A stretch of 64,000 bases of DNA from ZAX-1 sp046533095 (GTDB taxonomy: Bacteria; Bacillota; Clostridia; Lachnospirales; Lachnospiraceae): the NCBI GenBank assembly GCA_046533095.1, contig JAJQRA010000037.1, forward strand, positions 1 through 64,000. Direction: 5' to 3'. Below the pieces are notes generated by a model. That model had not been told where the DNA came from. It ran no database searches and was given only the letters and a program-made list of their open reading frames with translations. A program made the translations under genes and the position numbers. Shown here one piece after another: positions 35,409 to 43,811 of the stretch (the first letter of the stretch is position 1; each line of letters starts with the position of its first letter).

Positions 35409-36557
35409 TTAACGCGTTAAGCCGTATTCTGCTAATACTTCATTATTCCATTTATCCATTTCGTCTGTCCAAATACCGATTTCTTTGTAGTAACGGATAG
35501 CGCCAGCATGGTACGGATACATTGAGTCTGGAGTACAAGCAACTTTTTCTGTCCAATATTCCAAATCAGCGGCAACTTTTGCCAATTCAGCTTGGTCTTC
35601 TAAAAGAATTCTAGCCATAGCGTAAACAGTATCATCTTCAACATCTTCACGTACAACAATCTGGTTCATCATAGCAATCAGTTCTGTGCCTTTTGGAGCG
35701 CCTGGAAGGTCAACATTCATTACGCCGGGAACCATAAGTCCATCGCTTAATTCTCTACATTTTTCTGCATGTTCTTTATCAACCGGGAGAACAAACGGTG
35801 TAACTTTGGATGCTAATTCATCCATCTTGCTCCCTGCAATTGAAGCAATGGATGCATCGGTACGCCCTTCTGCTAAATCAGTAAGGCCTGCGGTAGAAAA
35901 TGCCATGCTAAGAGGAGTAATATCTGTTTTTGGATCCACGCCATAGACTTGCATCATCGTTTCGGCAAGCTGCGTATGAGAAACGCTTAATCCTTCATAA
36001 GTTACGCGTTTGCCTTTTAAATCAGCAATACTCTTAATTCCAAGATCTTCACGGGTAACAAGGCCAAAGCACATTTTTTCTCCCCCTTGAAGTGTACGGC
36101 AAATCTTAAAGCTGTCTGCTTTGTCGCCCCATGGTTCCGGGATTAGTCCGCCTGCTACGATACCCATTTGTGCTGCATTTTCTTGCAATGCAATTGCAAT
36201 GCCCTCTGGACCTGATGTTGGCTGTACAACTACGTTGATACCAAGCTTTGAGGCAATTTGTGCGCCTTGAGCAGCTGACATCGTGTAGTTTCCAGTACTA
36301 ATTGGGTTTGTAGCGTAAATAATGTCCTGCATAAATGTTAAGCTTGCTAAATCAACAGGTTCTGTTGCTTCTGCTTCTGCCGCCGGTTCTTCTGTTTCTG
36401 CCGCCGGTTCTTCTGCTTCTGGCTCCGGTTCTTCTGTTTCTGCTTCTGGTTCTTCTGCTGCTGGTGCAGGATCCGGTGTTGTGGATCCACAGGCAGTCAT
36501 AAATAGTGAAGCTGCTAATGTTACTGCCAAAAGTACTTTGAATTTCACTTTCATCAT
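35409..36557 (-). CDS. TAXI-family TRAP solute-binding lipoprotein
   Basis: 382 residues. Signal peptide with lipobox (LFMTAC), then an about 45-residue linker of repeated Glu-Glu-Pro-Ala-Ala-Glu units, then the TAXI ligand-binding domain (GNYTMSAAQGAQIASKLGINVVVQPTSG split over two segments, and LKGKRVTYEGLSVS). It captures the substrate outside the membrane and hands it to the fused permease encoded downstream. Known TAXI ligands include glutamate and other organic acids. The ligand here is unknown. The nucleotide repeats in the linker probably expand and contract. AGGAGG precedes the start. Confidence 0.9.
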   Translation of the reverse strand: MMKVKFKVLLAVTLAASLFMTACGSTTPDPAPAAEEPEAETEEPEPEAEEPAAETEEPAAEAEATEPVDLASLTFMQDIIYATNPISTGNYTMSAAQGAQIASKLGINVVVQPTSGPEGIAIALQENAAQMGIVAGGLIPEPWGDKADSFKICRTLQGGEKMCFGLVTREDLGIKSIADLKGKRVTYEGLSVSHTQLAETMMQVYGVDPKTDITPLSMAFSTAGLTDLAEGRTDASIASIAGSKMDELASKVTPFVLPVDKEHAEKCRELSDGLMVPGVMNVDLPGAPKGTELIAMMNQIVVREDVEDDTVYAMARILLEDQAELAKVAADLEYWTEKVACTPDSMYPYHAGAIRYYKEIGIWTDEMDKWNNEVLAEYGLTR

Positions 36558-36686
36558 AATTTTATCCTCCTAAAATTATTATGTAAAATTGCGCAACTAT
36601 CCAATACCCCAAAAGTATGGCTGAAAACCAAAAGGTATGACTGAATAGCTACAATGGGTTACCTACGGTTATTTTTCAATTGCTAT

Positions 36687-37712
36687 TCATAAAAAAAACT
36701 GTATTAATGCAAAAATAATCATTGACAGGTAACGGCACAGATGGAACACAGCAACACGACTTGTGTTCGCATTCATCTGCCCAGCAATTATCACAAAGGG
36801 AGAAAATCCACCTGGTGCCGAAGCTAAATAGCTCGTTGGCTTATCCATGTCACTTATATGGTTCAGCACTTTCCCTAGCAACAAACTGCTTCCTAGAATC
36901 AATCCATCCAACACAAGAATGGGAATGAGTAAGCTTGGAATCATTTTTACACTCGCAAGAGTCATTTTGGTGCCTACAACTCCACCAACACATGTTTCCA
37001 AAACATCACGCACATGAGGATTCATTGCCAGTGAAACTCCTCTGCGCTTAATAGAATATAAAGCGGTGGCAACAAGGGAACCGATAAAAGCCCCAACGGG
37101 AACGTGCAAAAAAGTAAGTCCAATTCCCGCTATTGCCGCTAATAATACCAAAACCGGCCAATCATACCATAAAAGAGGTTTCCTTTCTGCATCCAGCTCT
37201 TTCTTACTGTCTGCTATCGGAGCTTCCCCTTTCGGAAACTTAGATACGATTGCAGGTACGGCAATTAATAAAGTTATCATGCGTGTAGCATGTAACAATG
37301 CCACCACAAATGGGTCGGATACCATCATTGATGAAATGAAAGTCAATTCGGTAATCCCCCCGGGCATCGCCGAAAATAATGCGATATCCTTTTGCACCCC
37401 TAATAAAGTTAGGATCTTTCCAATTCCGAGTCCTGTAAAAATCATCCAGCAACAGCTAAAGACAAGTAGCCCTATTAGTTTCCGGTCAATTTTTACATGG
37501 AACTGGAGTCCAACAATAATACCAACCCCGATGGTAAGTACTGTATTGAAAATGTCTGGTAGCTGAAAATTCAACCCCATCAAATTTCCAACCAGTACAA
37601 ATAACATAGGGCCAAAAACCTTTGGCGCAGGAAAATTAAAACGCGCAAATACTTTAAATCCACCATAAGAGAGGAGAACAACTACGATTGAGTCTAATAC
37701 TAATTTACTCAA
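36687..37712 (-). CDS. AbrB-family membrane protein (PF05145)
   Basis: 341 residues with about ten membrane helices in two related halves. The family motif appears twice (SAMPGGITELTFI and SAPGGFSPFVII). Such proteins have been annotated as 'ammonia monooxygenase' or AbrB, but are best regarded as transporters of unknown substrate. The start lies only 3 bp after the M24 gene stop, so it is the same operon. Together with TAXI-TRAP it gives this cluster two membrane transport systems, perhaps one for import and one for export of a product. Confidence 0.8.
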   Translation of the reverse strand: MSKLVLDSIVVVLLSYGGFKVFARFNFPAPKVFGPMLFVLVGNLMGLNFQLPDIFNTVLTIGVGIIVGLQFHVKIDRKLIGLLVFSCCWMIFTGLGIGKILTLLGVQKDIALFSAMPGGITELTFISSMMVSDPFVVALLHATRMITLLIAVPAIVSKFPKGEAPIADSKKELDAERKPLLWYDWPVLVLLAAIAGIGLTFLHVPVGAFIGSLVATALYSIKRRGVSLAMNPHVRDVLETCVGGVVGTKMTLASVKMIPSLLIPILVLDGLILGSSLLLGKVLNHISDMDKPTSYLASAPGGFSPFVIIAGQMNANTSRVAVFHLCRYLSMIIFALIQFFL

Positions 37713-37715
37713 AAC

Positions 37716-38879
37716 TTATTGTTTCCCAAGGCCACTCATTAAGACGATGCCCTCTTTGCCAATCAGAAGGTTCTGGCTCATGAACACGGAGCCCACTCCT
37801 TTTTTGTATACGTTTAGGCTTAATGTAATGGTCATGCCCGGTTTTAGGTCCGCTTCCGTCCCATATGCCATTGGATATTCCACCAAATCAATGCCTACGC
37901 CGTTTACAACGGTGTTATAATGGTTGCCTTCTTTACAAACGTCTTCTTGATAGCCAATGACTGTTTTGTGTGTTGCAACCATTTTTTCAATTTTTTTGTT
38001 AAATAGGACATTTGCCGCTTCAAATAATTTTTCTTGATCAGCGGTTTTTGCGCCTATCACAGCTGTTGTTCCAAAAGCTCCGTTATAGCGTTGGAGTTGG
38101 ACGTTAGCAAAAGCCGAAACCGTATCGCCCTCCTCGAAATTGCGTTCCCATGGCACCCGAAGCATGGTTTCATCACCTTTGCCTCCATACGTAAGCAAGC
38201 TGACTGCATCTGCTCCATTGATACGGACTTGCCTATCAATTTTAGCGGCGAGAACCGATTCATTTACACCAGGCTTTGCTTGCCTAAGATATTCAAATAC
38301 AGCTTTTTTAGCCATCGATGATGCTTGGGAAATCGCATAAATTTCACTATCACTCTTAAACGTACGCAATGCGCCATATTCTTCGGTAACATCCGTTAAC
38401 CCATTCGGGAAAGCCGTTGTCCAAGGCTCTAATACCATAGAGGGCATTGCTGCCGTATTGATAAAGCCCCATTTCTTATCTAAAATTCCTTTTTCTTTTA
38501 AGTATTCGATTGTTTTAACCGAAATATGCTCGTTGGATTTTAGGCTTAATCCTACTGGAATAATCTCAACGAATTTTGGCACAATCGCTCTCGTGAACTC
38601 CAAATCCCTCGGCGCAATTGTTGCAAGGACGATTGGCTCTTTGCCTTTTGCCAATACTAATATAGAAGACGCCCAACCAAGGAAATTATGGAAATTGGTC
38701 AAATAGCACACATTGCCACGTGTTAAAGTATCCGTATAGGCAATAATACCGTCAAGCCCTTTTTCTGTCATAATGTCATTTACTTTTGCTCTGCGAGCGA
38801 TAAAATCCGAGTCAGGAAAAAGTAAATCGTCCCCGATTGTACGGCCGTGGCAGAGTACTGTCAAACTTGTAAAACTCAT
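37716..38879 (-). CDS. M24/creatinase-like protein lacking metal ligands (A)
   Basis: 387 residues with a creatinase-type N-terminal domain (about 1-165) and a C-terminal 'pita-bread' M24 fold. In metal-dependent M24 peptidases five residues (Asp, Asp, His, Glu, Glu) bind the ions. At the matching places here I see ANVQLQRYNGAFGTT, NTVVNGVGID and MTITLSLNVY, so none of the five appears to be kept. It is therefore unlikely to be a normal Xaa-Pro peptidase. It may be a metal-free C-N hydrolase like creatinase, a non-catalytic partner of the paralogue next to it, or a different lyase. Its start lies 15 bp after the stop of that paralogue. Confidence 0.75.
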   Translation of the reverse strand: MSFTSLTVLCHGRTIGDDLLFPDSDFIARRAKVNDIMTEKGLDGIIAYTDTLTRGNVCYLTNFHNFLGWASSILVLAKGKEPIVLATIAPRDLEFTRAIVPKFVEIIPVGLSLKSNEHISVKTIEYLKEKGILDKKWGFINTAAMPSMVLEPWTTAFPNGLTDVTEEYGALRTFKSDSEIYAISQASSMAKKAVFEYLRQAKPGVNESVLAAKIDRQVRINGADAVSLLTYGGKGDETMLRVPWERNFEEGDTVSAFANVQLQRYNGAFGTTAVIGAKTADQEKLFEAANVLFNKKIEKMVATHKTVIGYQEDVCKEGNHYNTVVNGVGIDLVEYPMAYGTEADLKPGMTITLSLNVYKKGVGSVFMSQNLLIGKEGIVLMSGLGKQ

Positions 38880-38894
38880 ATCGTCTGTCCTCCT

Positions 38895-40019
38895 TTATAT
38901 TCGGGGCAGGATTTCAAATAGCTTAGCAGGGATACTGCTTAGGCGTTCGATACCTGTGTCTGTTATAATAATGGTTTCTCCAAGAACAAGATAGCCGACC
39001 TCTGGAATATATTGATTCGGGTGAACTACCATTGTCATACCGGGTTCAAGGATTAGATCCGTTGTTTCGCTGATTTCAATTGTACCCATACCAAAGTTAT
39101 GCCCCCTTGAGCGCATATAGGGAGGGTGGCAATATTCTTCATAGCCTGCTCCGCCAATAATTTCATTTTGCCAGATGCACGCATTTTTTGCGGGAACTCC
39201 GGCTTTCATTTTCGAAAGGGCATAATTTAATGCATCTACCAGCAATTTAAACTTCTCATGCTCAACATCGCTAGCTGGGCCCATTTTAACTGTCTTGCAA
39301 AGTTGTGTAGCATAGGTGATGCTGCCAATCATCGGTGTGATTTCCGTTTCAACAAGGTCGCCCATCTTTAGGGTATTTTCACTTGCTAAATTCATACTTG
39401 GCAGGTTTGTGCCCATTCCAATCATCTGAAAATCATCATCTGCTCCGCCTAGGCGCATTGCATGTTCAATTTCAGCTACTACTTCATATTCGCTAATTCC
39501 TACACGTAGGCAATCGAGCTCTGCAGTAAAGCCGGCATCTGCCAGTTTCCCACATTTGCGTAGGATTTCTTGTTCCCATGCAGACTTAATGATAGCTGCC
39601 TTTTCCATAAGATCATAGGCATTTACTATTTTTTTGCCTTGTAATGCCGCATCAAGTTCAGCATAATAGGCTCCGGCCATAATTTCAAGGCCAGCCACTC
39701 CAACAACAGAACCACTTTTCGCCGCTTTTTCACCAGCTAGCTTAAGCATATGTTCCGGTGCTACGACAATATCTTTTACCCAGCTTTCTGCTGTGGCCCG
39801 GGGCAAATCCCAAGGTTGATTAAGATAGAGGGTAGGTTCGCCACTAAGGGGCAGCACCATGACCGCATTCGTACCCAATACACGAAAGTTTGCCGCATAA
39901 TGAATAAATTCTACCTTCCACTGAGGGCTATAGATAACCAATACGTCAACCCCATCTTTTTGCATCAGTTCGCGAACTCTTCCAAGCCTGATATCCGGTT
40001 CTTGCACGGGATATTTCAT
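38895..40019 (-). CDS. M24/creatinase-like hydrolase with altered metal site (B)
   Basis: 374 residues, paralogue of the next gene. N-terminal creatinase domain (about 1-135) and C-terminal M24 fold. The central His (RSRGHNFG) and last Glu (LGETIII) are kept. The first Asp is replaced by Glu in VETEIT, the second by Ala (TYATQL), and the Glu after EPGMT is His (VVHPN). This resembles the metal-free creatinase or ectoine-hydrolase style rather than aminopeptidase P. C-N bond hydrolysis in a small nitrogenous metabolite is the best guess. The start at 40019 follows AAAGGAGGTGAC. It sits 14 bp after the small hydro-lyase subunit gene. Confidence 0.78.
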   Translation of the reverse strand: MKYPVQEPDIRLGRVRELMQKDGVDVLVIYSPQWKVEFIHYAANFRVLGTNAVMVLPLSGEPTLYLNQPWDLPRATAESWVKDIVVAPEHMLKLAGEKAAKSGSVVGVAGLEIMAGAYYAELDAALQGKKIVNAYDLMEKAAIIKSAWEQEILRKCGKLADAGFTAELDCLRVGISEYEVVAEIEHAMRLGGADDDFQMIGMGTNLPSMNLASENTLKMGDLVETEITPMIGSITYATQLCKTVKMGPASDVEHEKFKLLVDALNYALSKMKAGVPAKNACIWQNEIIGGAGYEEYCHPPYMRSRGHNFGMGTIEISETTDLILEPGMTMVVHPNQYIPEVGYLVLGETIIITDTGIERLSSIPAKLFEILPRI

Positions 40020-40033
40020 TATGTCACCTCCTT

Positions 40034-40540
40034 TTATAATAAGCCGGGATAGCTTTCTTTGTGGAGTTTTACCCACTCTACCATACCGCCAACTTCCCAA
40101 CGCTGTACAAGCAAATCAATCGGTGTATCTGCTTGAGCTGTTTTACCAGTAGTTACATTTTTAATCTTTCCGGTAGCGATGTCTACTTCAACTTCATCGC
40201 CTTTCTTTATCAGTTTGGTAATTCCCGGACACTCTAACACGGGTACGCCAATATTCCACGTATTACGGAAGAAAATTCGTGCACAAGATTCGCATATAAC
40301 AACGGATATCCCCATAACTTGTAAAACTTCACCGGCGGGACGTGAGGAAGAGTTTCCAAAATTTGTCCCTGCAACGATAAGATCCCCTGGTTTTGCATTG
40401 GTCGGAAATTCTGGATCATAATATTTTAAGCAAGTATCCACTCCAAGCTTAGGGTTCCAGTCTGATCCTGTACGCATAATACTTTCTGTATTTATATTGT
40501 CGCCAAATGTCCAAGCTTTCCCTTTAACAACACTGTTCAT
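40034..40540 (-). CDS. Aconitase-family hydro-lyase, small subunit (pair 1)
   Basis: 168 residues, the swivel domain of the LeuD/DmdB-like group. Markers are GDNINTESIM, GTNFGNSSSRPAGEVL (the substrate-binding Ser-Ser-Arg loop) and ARIFFRNTWNIGVPVLEC. It partners the 4Fe-4S subunit encoded 30 bp upstream. Leucine synthesis is unlikely, because no leuA or leuB is present and the context is catabolic. The pair would add or remove water on an unsaturated di- or tricarboxylate. Confidence 0.82.
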   Translation of the reverse strand: MNSVVKGKAWTFGDNINTESIMRTGSDWNPKLGVDTCLKYYDPEFPTNAKPGDLIVAGTNFGNSSSRPAGEVLQVMGISVVICESCARIFFRNTWNIGVPVLECPGITKLIKKGDEVEVDIATGKIKNVTTGKTAQADTPIDLLVQRWEVGGMVEWVKLHKESYPGLL

Positions 40541-40570
40541 GATAGTCCTCCTTTTTTCCTTTTTATTTGA

Positions 40571-41833
40571 TTACAGATATCTTCTCGGGTCAACAATCCG
40601 GCCTGCTACCGCAGCGGCGGCAACTGTATAAGGAGACGCAAGATAAGTGTCAACGGTAGCTTTTCCGGCACGTCCCGGCTGATTTCTAGGATGTGTTCCA
40701 ATCATTACTTCTCCACTGCCAAGATGTCCATAGCAAATCATTTGGCAAGGGCCACAGTACGGCGGGCTTATGATTGCGCCTAAATCTTCAAACAATTCAG
40801 TAAGTCCTTCTTTACGCATTTCAATTAAAATTTCCTGCGTTCCGGGAACAATTAAAAGCCTTGTATCAGGATGAATGCTACGCCCTTTTAGAATCTCTGC
40901 AGCCATTCTAAAATCTTCTACCGATGATCCGGTACAGCCACCTAAAAATGCTTGATGTACTTTGATATTCTCTTTTTCAACTTCAACTACTGTCTTGGTG
41001 TTGCTTGGACGAGGCGGACATGCAATAAGAGGTTCAACCTTGCTAACGTCTACATCCCAAACTTTTTCAAAATCACTGTCAGGATCGTTTACAATAACTT
41101 CATAAGGATACATTGCACGGTCACGAATGTATTCGCGGGTAATCGCATCCGGTTCAAAGAATCCTGTTACAGCTCCCATTTCCACTGCCATCAAAGAGAA
41201 AATCATACGTTGATAGATGCTTAATTGGTGAGAATAAGAACCGGAGAAATCCAATGTACGCCATAATGCGCCTTCAGGACCTACAACATCCATCAAATGC
41301 TGCACAACATCACGAGCGCAAACACCCTTTGACGGTTGGCCTTCTAGATTTACCCTTACCGTTTTTGGAACTTTAAACCATGCTTTTCCAGACATTAAAA
41401 TCTCTGGAACTTCATAGGAAAGCGCCGTACCAAAACCACCGACAGCACCGTAAATCGTGCTATGGGAATCGGCTCCAACAAATACGCCACCCGGGAATAC
41501 ATGGCCTTTCTCAATCATAATAATATGGCCATTGCCGGTACCCATATCGTAAACATGTTTTATGCCATAATCTTTTGCAACCTTACGGCTGATTACAAGG
41601 TCTTCTGCATACCGCTCATCTGACGGCAAGCATACATGATGACCAAGCCCAAAAGCAACTTTATCACCATTAAAAACTCTTTTTGCACCTCCCATTTTGT
41701 CCCACATTGGTGAAATCATCCAAGGGCTGTGAGCAAATACCAAGTCAACGTCACACGTTACGACTTCTCCCGGGAATACCTCTTTTACATTGGCATGTTT
41801 AGCAAGAATTTTTTCTGTCGCTGTATGTCCCAT
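40571..41833 (-). CDS. Aconitase-family hydro-lyase, large 4Fe-4S subunit (pair 1)
   Basis: 420 residues, LeuC/HacA/DmdA-like. It contains FVGADSHSTIYGAVGGFG, the first cluster cysteine in LGGCTGSS and the C-x2-C in PPYCGPCQ, which hold the 4Fe-4S cluster, plus GTHPRNQPGRAG near the C-terminus. It is diverged from true isopropylmalate isomerase (for example LVFAHSPWMISPMWDKM), as expected for a different substrate. It comes 152 bp after the second hydro-lyase pair, the widest gap in this arm before the AbrB-TAXI region. Confidence 0.82.
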   Translation of the reverse strand: MGHTATEKILAKHANVKEVFPGEVVTCDVDLVFAHSPWMISPMWDKMGGAKRVFNGDKVAFGLGHHVCLPSDERYAEDLVISRKVAKDYGIKHVYDMGTGNGHIIMIEKGHVFPGGVFVGADSHSTIYGAVGGFGTALSYEVPEILMSGKAWFKVPKTVRVNLEGQPSKGVCARDVVQHLMDVVGPEGALWRTLDFSGSYSHQLSIYQRMIFSLMAVEMGAVTGFFEPDAITREYIRDRAMYPYEVIVNDPDSDFEKVWDVDVSKVEPLIACPPRPSNTKTVVEVEKENIKVHQAFLGGCTGSSVEDFRMAAEILKGRSIHPDTRLLIVPGTQEILIEMRKEGLTELFEDLGAIISPPYCGPCQMICYGHLGSGEVMIGTHPRNQPGRAGKATVDTYLASPYTVAAAAVAGRIVDPRRYL

Positions 41834-41985
41834 AAAACCTTTCCTCCTTTTTGTTTTTCGTTGAATTTATTTTGTGCCCTTTGCGCAAAGGTTTACTTCT
41901 TAATATCGCAATAGCTACTAAATTATCTTAAGTTAGTTGTTCATTGCACAAGAGCTTGTTGCTAATATTGTTTGCTTCTAAATTC

Positions 41986-42492
41986 TTATTTCTTCTCGGC
42001 AATTTGCTTTTTCAATACTTGAAGCAGTCCGCCTTCTTTAATTTTATCCATTAAAAATGGAGGGATTGGGGTGGCACTGTAAGTTTCACCCTTTGTTATA
42101 TTTTTAACAATACCCGTTTCCAGTTCAATTTCTAAATCATCGCCAAGATCAACCTTTGCGTGGACATCGGGACATTCCAACACGGGGATTCCTATATTGA
42201 TACAATTGCGGTAAAATATGCGGGCATATTCTTCTGCCAATATCGCCTTAACGTTACATGCCTTAAGTGCAATCGGGGCAGTTTCACGGCTAGATCCGCA
42301 TCCAAAGTTCATACCGCCGATCATGATTCCCCCAGGAGCCATTTTTTTCGGAAAGTCAGGGTCGATATCATGCATGCAGATTTTTCCCAAATCCTCCGGC
42401 TTGTTAGAAGTCAAAAATTTGCCGGAGGTCATATCGTCGGTGCTAATGTTATTGCCAAATTTTGCCAATACTTTATTTTTTAAAACACTCAT
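41986..42492 (-). CDS. Aconitase-family hydro-lyase, small subunit (pair 2)
   Basis: 168 residues, LeuD/DmdB/HacB-like. GNNISTDDM, GGMNFGCGSSRETAPIALK and ARIFYRNCINIGIPVLEC are the swivel-domain signature. It resembles 3-isopropylmalate or methylitaconate-type hydratases more closely than pair 1 does (Gly-Cys-Gly-Ser-Ser-Arg loop). Two adjacent ATGs follow AAAGGAGG. The second (42492) has the better spacing. The large subunit gene ends 12 bp upstream. Confidence 0.82.
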   Translation of the reverse strand: MSVLKNKVLAKFGNNISTDDMTSGKFLTSNKPEDLGKICMHDIDPDFPKKMAPGGIMIGGMNFGCGSSRETAPIALKACNVKAILAEEYARIFYRNCINIGIPVLECPDVHAKVDLGDDLEIELETGIVKNITKGETYSATPIPPFLMDKIKEGGLLQVLKKQIAEKK

Positions 42493-42504
42493 CATAAACC
42501 TCCT

Positions 42505-43755
42505 TTATATTTTTCTTGGATCCGTAATATAGCCGGTAAGTGCCGTAGCCGCCGCTGTAGCTGGCGATGAGAGGTAAATTTCACCATCAGGGCTTCCCAT
42601 GCGCCCTTTAAAATTTCGATTATGGGTTCCAAGGCACGCTTCACCTGGCCCGATAAATCCCATTTGCATACCGCCACAAGGTCCGCATTGAGAACTGCTT
42701 ACAATACAGCCACAATCCATGAACAGCTCGGTAAGGCCTTCTTTTAACATATCTTTTGCAACCGTTGCAGAAGCCGGAATAACTAAAACCCGGAGATGAC
42801 GGGGAACTTTTTTGCCTTTCATTATTTCTGCTGCAATGCGGTAATCTTCCATACGTCCGCCGGTGCAGGAGCCAAGCAGAACTTGGTCAACTTTCTTGCC
42901 TGCAATCTTGCTGATATCAACTACATTTCCCGGATTGTGCGGAAGTGAAACCATCGGCTCTAGTTTATTGCCATCAATTTCAATGACTTGGCTGTAATGG
43001 CAGTCATCATCGCTTTTCCAAACTTCAACTTTATCCCTTGCCCGTCCTTTTAAATAAGCCAAAGTGTTGTCGTCCGTTTCGACAATACCATTTTTCGCAC
43101 CGGCCTCTACAGCCATATTGCACATCGTAAGCCGTCCGTCAATACTTAGATTGCGCATAGCTTCGCCACCAAATTCAAGGGTTTTATAGGTAGCTCCATT
43201 TACGCCAATCAGTTCTAGTACTTTTAAAATAATATCCTTCCCCATGATATTAGGACCAAGTTTTCCGGTAACGTTTACTCGAATTGTCTCCGGTACTTTA
43301 AACCACAATTCGCCTGTTGCCAACACCCAAGTCATTTCCGTCGCTCCAAGTCCAGTTGAAAAAGCACCAAGCGCACCATAAGTAACTGTGTGTGAATCTG
43401 CACCGACAATCAATGCGCCCGGTGTTACAAATCCGTCTTCCGGCATTATTTGATGAGCAACGCCTTGCATATTATAAAAATTCGTGATGTCAAAATCTTC
43501 CACAAATTTTATCGTATCTATCACCCATTTTGTATGGCCTACAACACAAGGAGGAGACGCGTGGTCAATAACAATGACCGCCCTATCCTTGTCCCAAACC
43601 GGCACCCCGAGATCCCTAAACCCATCGCTAAGCAGTGAAACCACACCATCCGGAACCATTGCATAATCAATTTTAGCATTCACAATTTCTCCGGGCTTGA
43701 CTGTGGGCTTTCCGCTAGCGCGTGCAAAAATCTTTTCTGTAATCGTCATGCCCAT
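42505..43755 (-). CDS. Aconitase-family hydro-lyase, large 4Fe-4S subunit (pair 2)
   Basis: 416 residues, LeuC/HacA/DmdA-like. IVGADSHTVTYGALGAFSTG, LGSCTGGRMEDYR and SSQCGPCGG supply the cluster cysteines. GTHNRNFKGRMG binds substrate. ATG 43755 follows AAAGGGG, and upstream codons lack a ribosome binding site. Pair 2 and pair 1 are clear paralogues with different active-site neighbourhoods, so they probably act on successive intermediates. The gene lies 56 bp after the PreA-like gene. Confidence 0.82.
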   Translation of the reverse strand: MGMTITEKIFARASGKPTVKPGEIVNAKIDYAMVPDGVVSLLSDGFRDLGVPVWDKDRAVIVIDHASPPCVVGHTKWVIDTIKFVEDFDITNFYNMQGVAHQIMPEDGFVTPGALIVGADSHTVTYGALGAFSTGLGATEMTWVLATGELWFKVPETIRVNVTGKLGPNIMGKDIILKVLELIGVNGATYKTLEFGGEAMRNLSIDGRLTMCNMAVEAGAKNGIVETDDNTLAYLKGRARDKVEVWKSDDDCHYSQVIEIDGNKLEPMVSLPHNPGNVVDISKIAGKKVDQVLLGSCTGGRMEDYRIAAEIMKGKKVPRHLRVLVIPASATVAKDMLKEGLTELFMDCGCIVSSSQCGPCGGMQMGFIGPGEACLGTHNRNFKGRMGSPDGEIYLSSPATAAATALTGYITDPRKI

Positions 43756-43811
43756 AAAATTACCCCTTTCTTTTGATACAATTAAATATAGAAGTTTCAT
43801 AAACTATTCAT

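Noticed and set aside
37716..40019. Ordinary Xaa-Pro dipeptidases
   Set aside because: The M24 metal ligands are missing or replaced in both proteins.
40034..43755. Leucine biosynthesis genes leuC and leuD
   Set aside because: leuA and leuB are absent, there are two diverged pairs, and the neighbours are transport and catabolic genes.
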